Assembly: GCF_007830515.1 (NCBI RefSeq)
Contig: NZ_VLKT01000032.1
Span: forward strand, 26,443 to 90,442
Direction: 5' to 3'
Origin: Mesorhizobium tianshanense
Lineage (GTDB): Bacteria; Pseudomonadota; Alphaproteobacteria; Rhizobiales; Rhizobiaceae
Length of the DNA: 64,000 nt
The notes beneath the pieces are model-generated. The model had not been told where the DNA came from and searched no databases. It saw only the letters and a list, made by a program, of their open reading frames with translations. Made by a program: the position numbers and the translations under genes. Below, in pieces: positions 63,043-64,000 of the stretch. Each line of letters starts with the position of its first letter. The stretch's first letter is position 1.

Positions 63043-63543
63043 TCATTTATTTTCGAGCAGATTGATGTCGAACGGCAGAAATGTCTCCCCCGGCATCTCT
63101 GCGGTGCCTGGCGCGCGCTGACCGTGCAGAGCGTGTTGCATGGCTGTGCCATTCACCAATCGCCTTGAAGTAGTAAGCAGCCCGACGACGCTGATCGGCT
63201 CGCTGGCGTTGCTCGCTGCAACCGCCATTCCCTCAGTGTGATGACGTAGAAGTGATGGCGCGAAGCTTGTAAGCGCGGCTCCCTTGGCAGTGCTTCGGAC
63301 TGTAAGCATCTCCCGAACCGCACCGTCGCGGGTCAGTGGAATCGGTCTCTGCTTCTCGGCGTCCCCTTCCAAACTCCGGCTGCCGCAGGAGCGCGGCAAG
63401 AGCACGGTCGCGTAGGGAATACTCCGCTCTGGTGCAATGCGGCCCGTCGCGAAGACGACAAAACCGAGTGTCCCACCAAGAAGTGCGAGCAAAACCGCAC
63501 GCCAGAGAGGTCGACCGGCGGCCGATCTGCCAGGGAACATCAA
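63043..63543 (-). CDS. Hypothetical protein with N-terminal membrane anchor
   Basis: A 166-residue frame whose N terminus has a basic stretch followed by a hydrophobic segment (WRAVLLALLGGTLGFVVFA, residues ~14-32), fitting a signal anchor. The rest has no recognised domain. It lies divergent from dctA and upstream of nifA2. It may be a real small membrane-anchored protein or a chance frame. Confidence 0.35.
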   Translation of the reverse strand: MMFPGRSAAGRPLWRAVLLALLGGTLGFVVFATGRIAPERSIPYATVLLPRSCGSRSLEGDAEKQRPIPLTRDGAVREMLTVRSTAKGAALTSFAPSLLRHHTEGMAVAASNASEPISVVGLLTTSRRLVNGTAMQHALHGQRAPGTAEMPGETFLPFDINLLENK

Positions 63544-63621
63544 AAGGCGAACTGCAAGTTACCCTTATCAATCCCGTCTTCTGCCAGAGATTTGTTCAGA
63601 CCCGACCGTTGGCGAACCTTA

Positions 63622-63669
63622 GTGCGGAATTCCGCCCATTGTGAAGGCAGATAGTGCGGAAACCCGCAC
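63622..63669 (+). promoter_or_regulatory. Tandem DctD-like activator sites upstream of dctA
   Basis: Two inverted repeats are seen: GTGCGG-AATT-CCGCCC at 63622-63637 (one arm imperfect) and GTGCGG-AAAC-CCGCAC at 63654-63669 (perfect). They resemble the paired DctD binding sites known before rhizobial dctA and lie 60-110 bases upstream of the -24 element. Binding is inferred. Confidence 0.75.
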
Positions 63670-63730
63670 ATAGCCGCTGGCGCGAGATGACAGAAATCGG
63701 GAAAAGGCATGATTGGCGCAGATCTCCATT

Positions 63731-63746
63731 TGGCACGGCACTTGCG
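63731..63746 (+). promoter_or_regulatory. Sigma-54 promoter of dctA
   Basis: TGGCACGGCACTTGCG has GG (63732-33) and GC (63744-45) ten bases apart, a strong -24/-12 element. The dctA start lies about 97 bases downstream. With the DctD-like sites upstream it forms a typical C4-dicarboxylate-responsive promoter. Confidence 0.88.
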
Positions 63747-63842
63747 CCCGAGATGGCAGCAGCGTTCGACCGGAGCGCCGCGATGGGAGAAGCCTGGGAA
63801 GGGAGGAAGAGCCCGCCCCCTATCCGGTCAGGGAGAGAAACG

Positions 63843-64000
63843 GTGTTAGCTCCACAAGTCCGCAGCGCGAGTCCCGCGCCCCGCAAGGCCTTCTACGCCA
63901 AGCCCTACGTGCAGGTGCTTGCCGCCATCGCCCTCGGCATCGTACTCGGCCATTTCTATCCGGAACTCGGCGAGAGCGTGAAGCCGCTGGGTGATGCCTT
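63843..64000 (+). CDS. dctA: DctA C4-dicarboxylate transporter, 3' end outside window
   Basis: GTG 63843 (GGGAGAG upstream) opens a frame to the window end. The 52 visible residues include YAKPYVQVLAAIALGIVLG and HFYPELGESVKPLGDA, the N terminus and first membrane helix of DctA. DctA imports malate, succinate and fumarate, the plant-supplied carbon for bacteroids. Position in the nif island, near nifA2, suggests a symbiotic copy. Confidence 0.88.
   Translation, partial: MLAPQVRSASPAPRKAFYAKPYVQVLAAIALGIVLGHFYPELGESVKPLGDA

Noticed and set aside
1..64000. CRISPR array, tRNA or rRNA genes
   Set aside because: No regularly spaced repeats and no cloverleaf or rRNA-like sequence was noticed on reading through.

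Overview
The window looks like part of the symbiosis island of a legume-nodulating alphaproteobacterium, most likely Mesorhizobium. The evidence is gene content: nif/fix clusters with two nifA genes, nifQ, nifV, nifW, rpoN linked to a peroxiredoxin, nodL, a rhizobial P450/SDR/luciferase-like cluster, and high GC. There is also much gene decay and there are insertion-sequence relics. No rRNA, tRNA or CRISPR array was seen.

Region 1 (1-8.4 kb) is a defence and toxin-antitoxin block. It holds the end of a Wadjet-type system (JetC, JetD), a DUF433 antitoxin with a frameshifted toxin, an intact Phd/VapC pair with a palindromic operator, and an AbiEi/AbiEii pair destroyed by frameshifts and by an IS5-type element that is itself broken. 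A palindromic repeat and a methyltransferase follow.

Region 2 (9.9-22 kb) is a NifA/sigma-54 regulated block. An AAA+ ATPase gene and a P450-ferredoxin-NTF2-tandem SDR-flavin monooxygenase-fdxB-nifQ series are each preceded by copies of the same NifA/sigma-54 promoter module. A third copy at 25 kb faces only pseudogenes. Between them, peroxiredoxin and rpoN share a separate sigma-54 promoter.

Region 3 (22-38 kb) is accessory. It carries an MFS transporter, remnants (IS21, a hydroxyacid dehydrogenase, a possible thymidine phosphorylase), a compact five-gene operon (histidine decarboxylase, membrane desaturase, PLP C-S enzyme, gamma-glutamyl hydrolase-like protein, EamA exporter), a NitT/TauT-type ABC transporter without a binding protein, DUF982 genes, and a small protein with a Cys-rich tail.

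Region 4 (38-40 kb) is a decayed haem-uptake operon (hmuP, hmuS, hmuT). hmuT is fused to a duplicated piece of the nifQ/rpoN 3' junction.

Region 5 (40-57 kb) is the main nitrogen-fixation cluster: iscN, a decayed nifU, nifS, nifV, nifW; then fixABCX and nifA; then nifB, fdxN, nifZ, nifT; then a SIR2-like gene and a heterodimeric ABC exporter. Three NifA/sigma-54 promoters with upstream activator sites are visible (before iscN, fixA and nifB). NifS and IscN supply sulphur and Fe-S clusters. NifB, NifQ and NifV serve FeMo-cofactor synthesis. FixABCX and the ferredoxins serve electron supply.

Region 6 (57-64 kb) has a recombinase fragment, nodL, a second flavin monooxygenase, a hisC-like aminotransferase, a second nifA with GAFTSA in place of GAFTGA, and the start of dctA with tandem DctD-like sites and a sigma-54 promoter.
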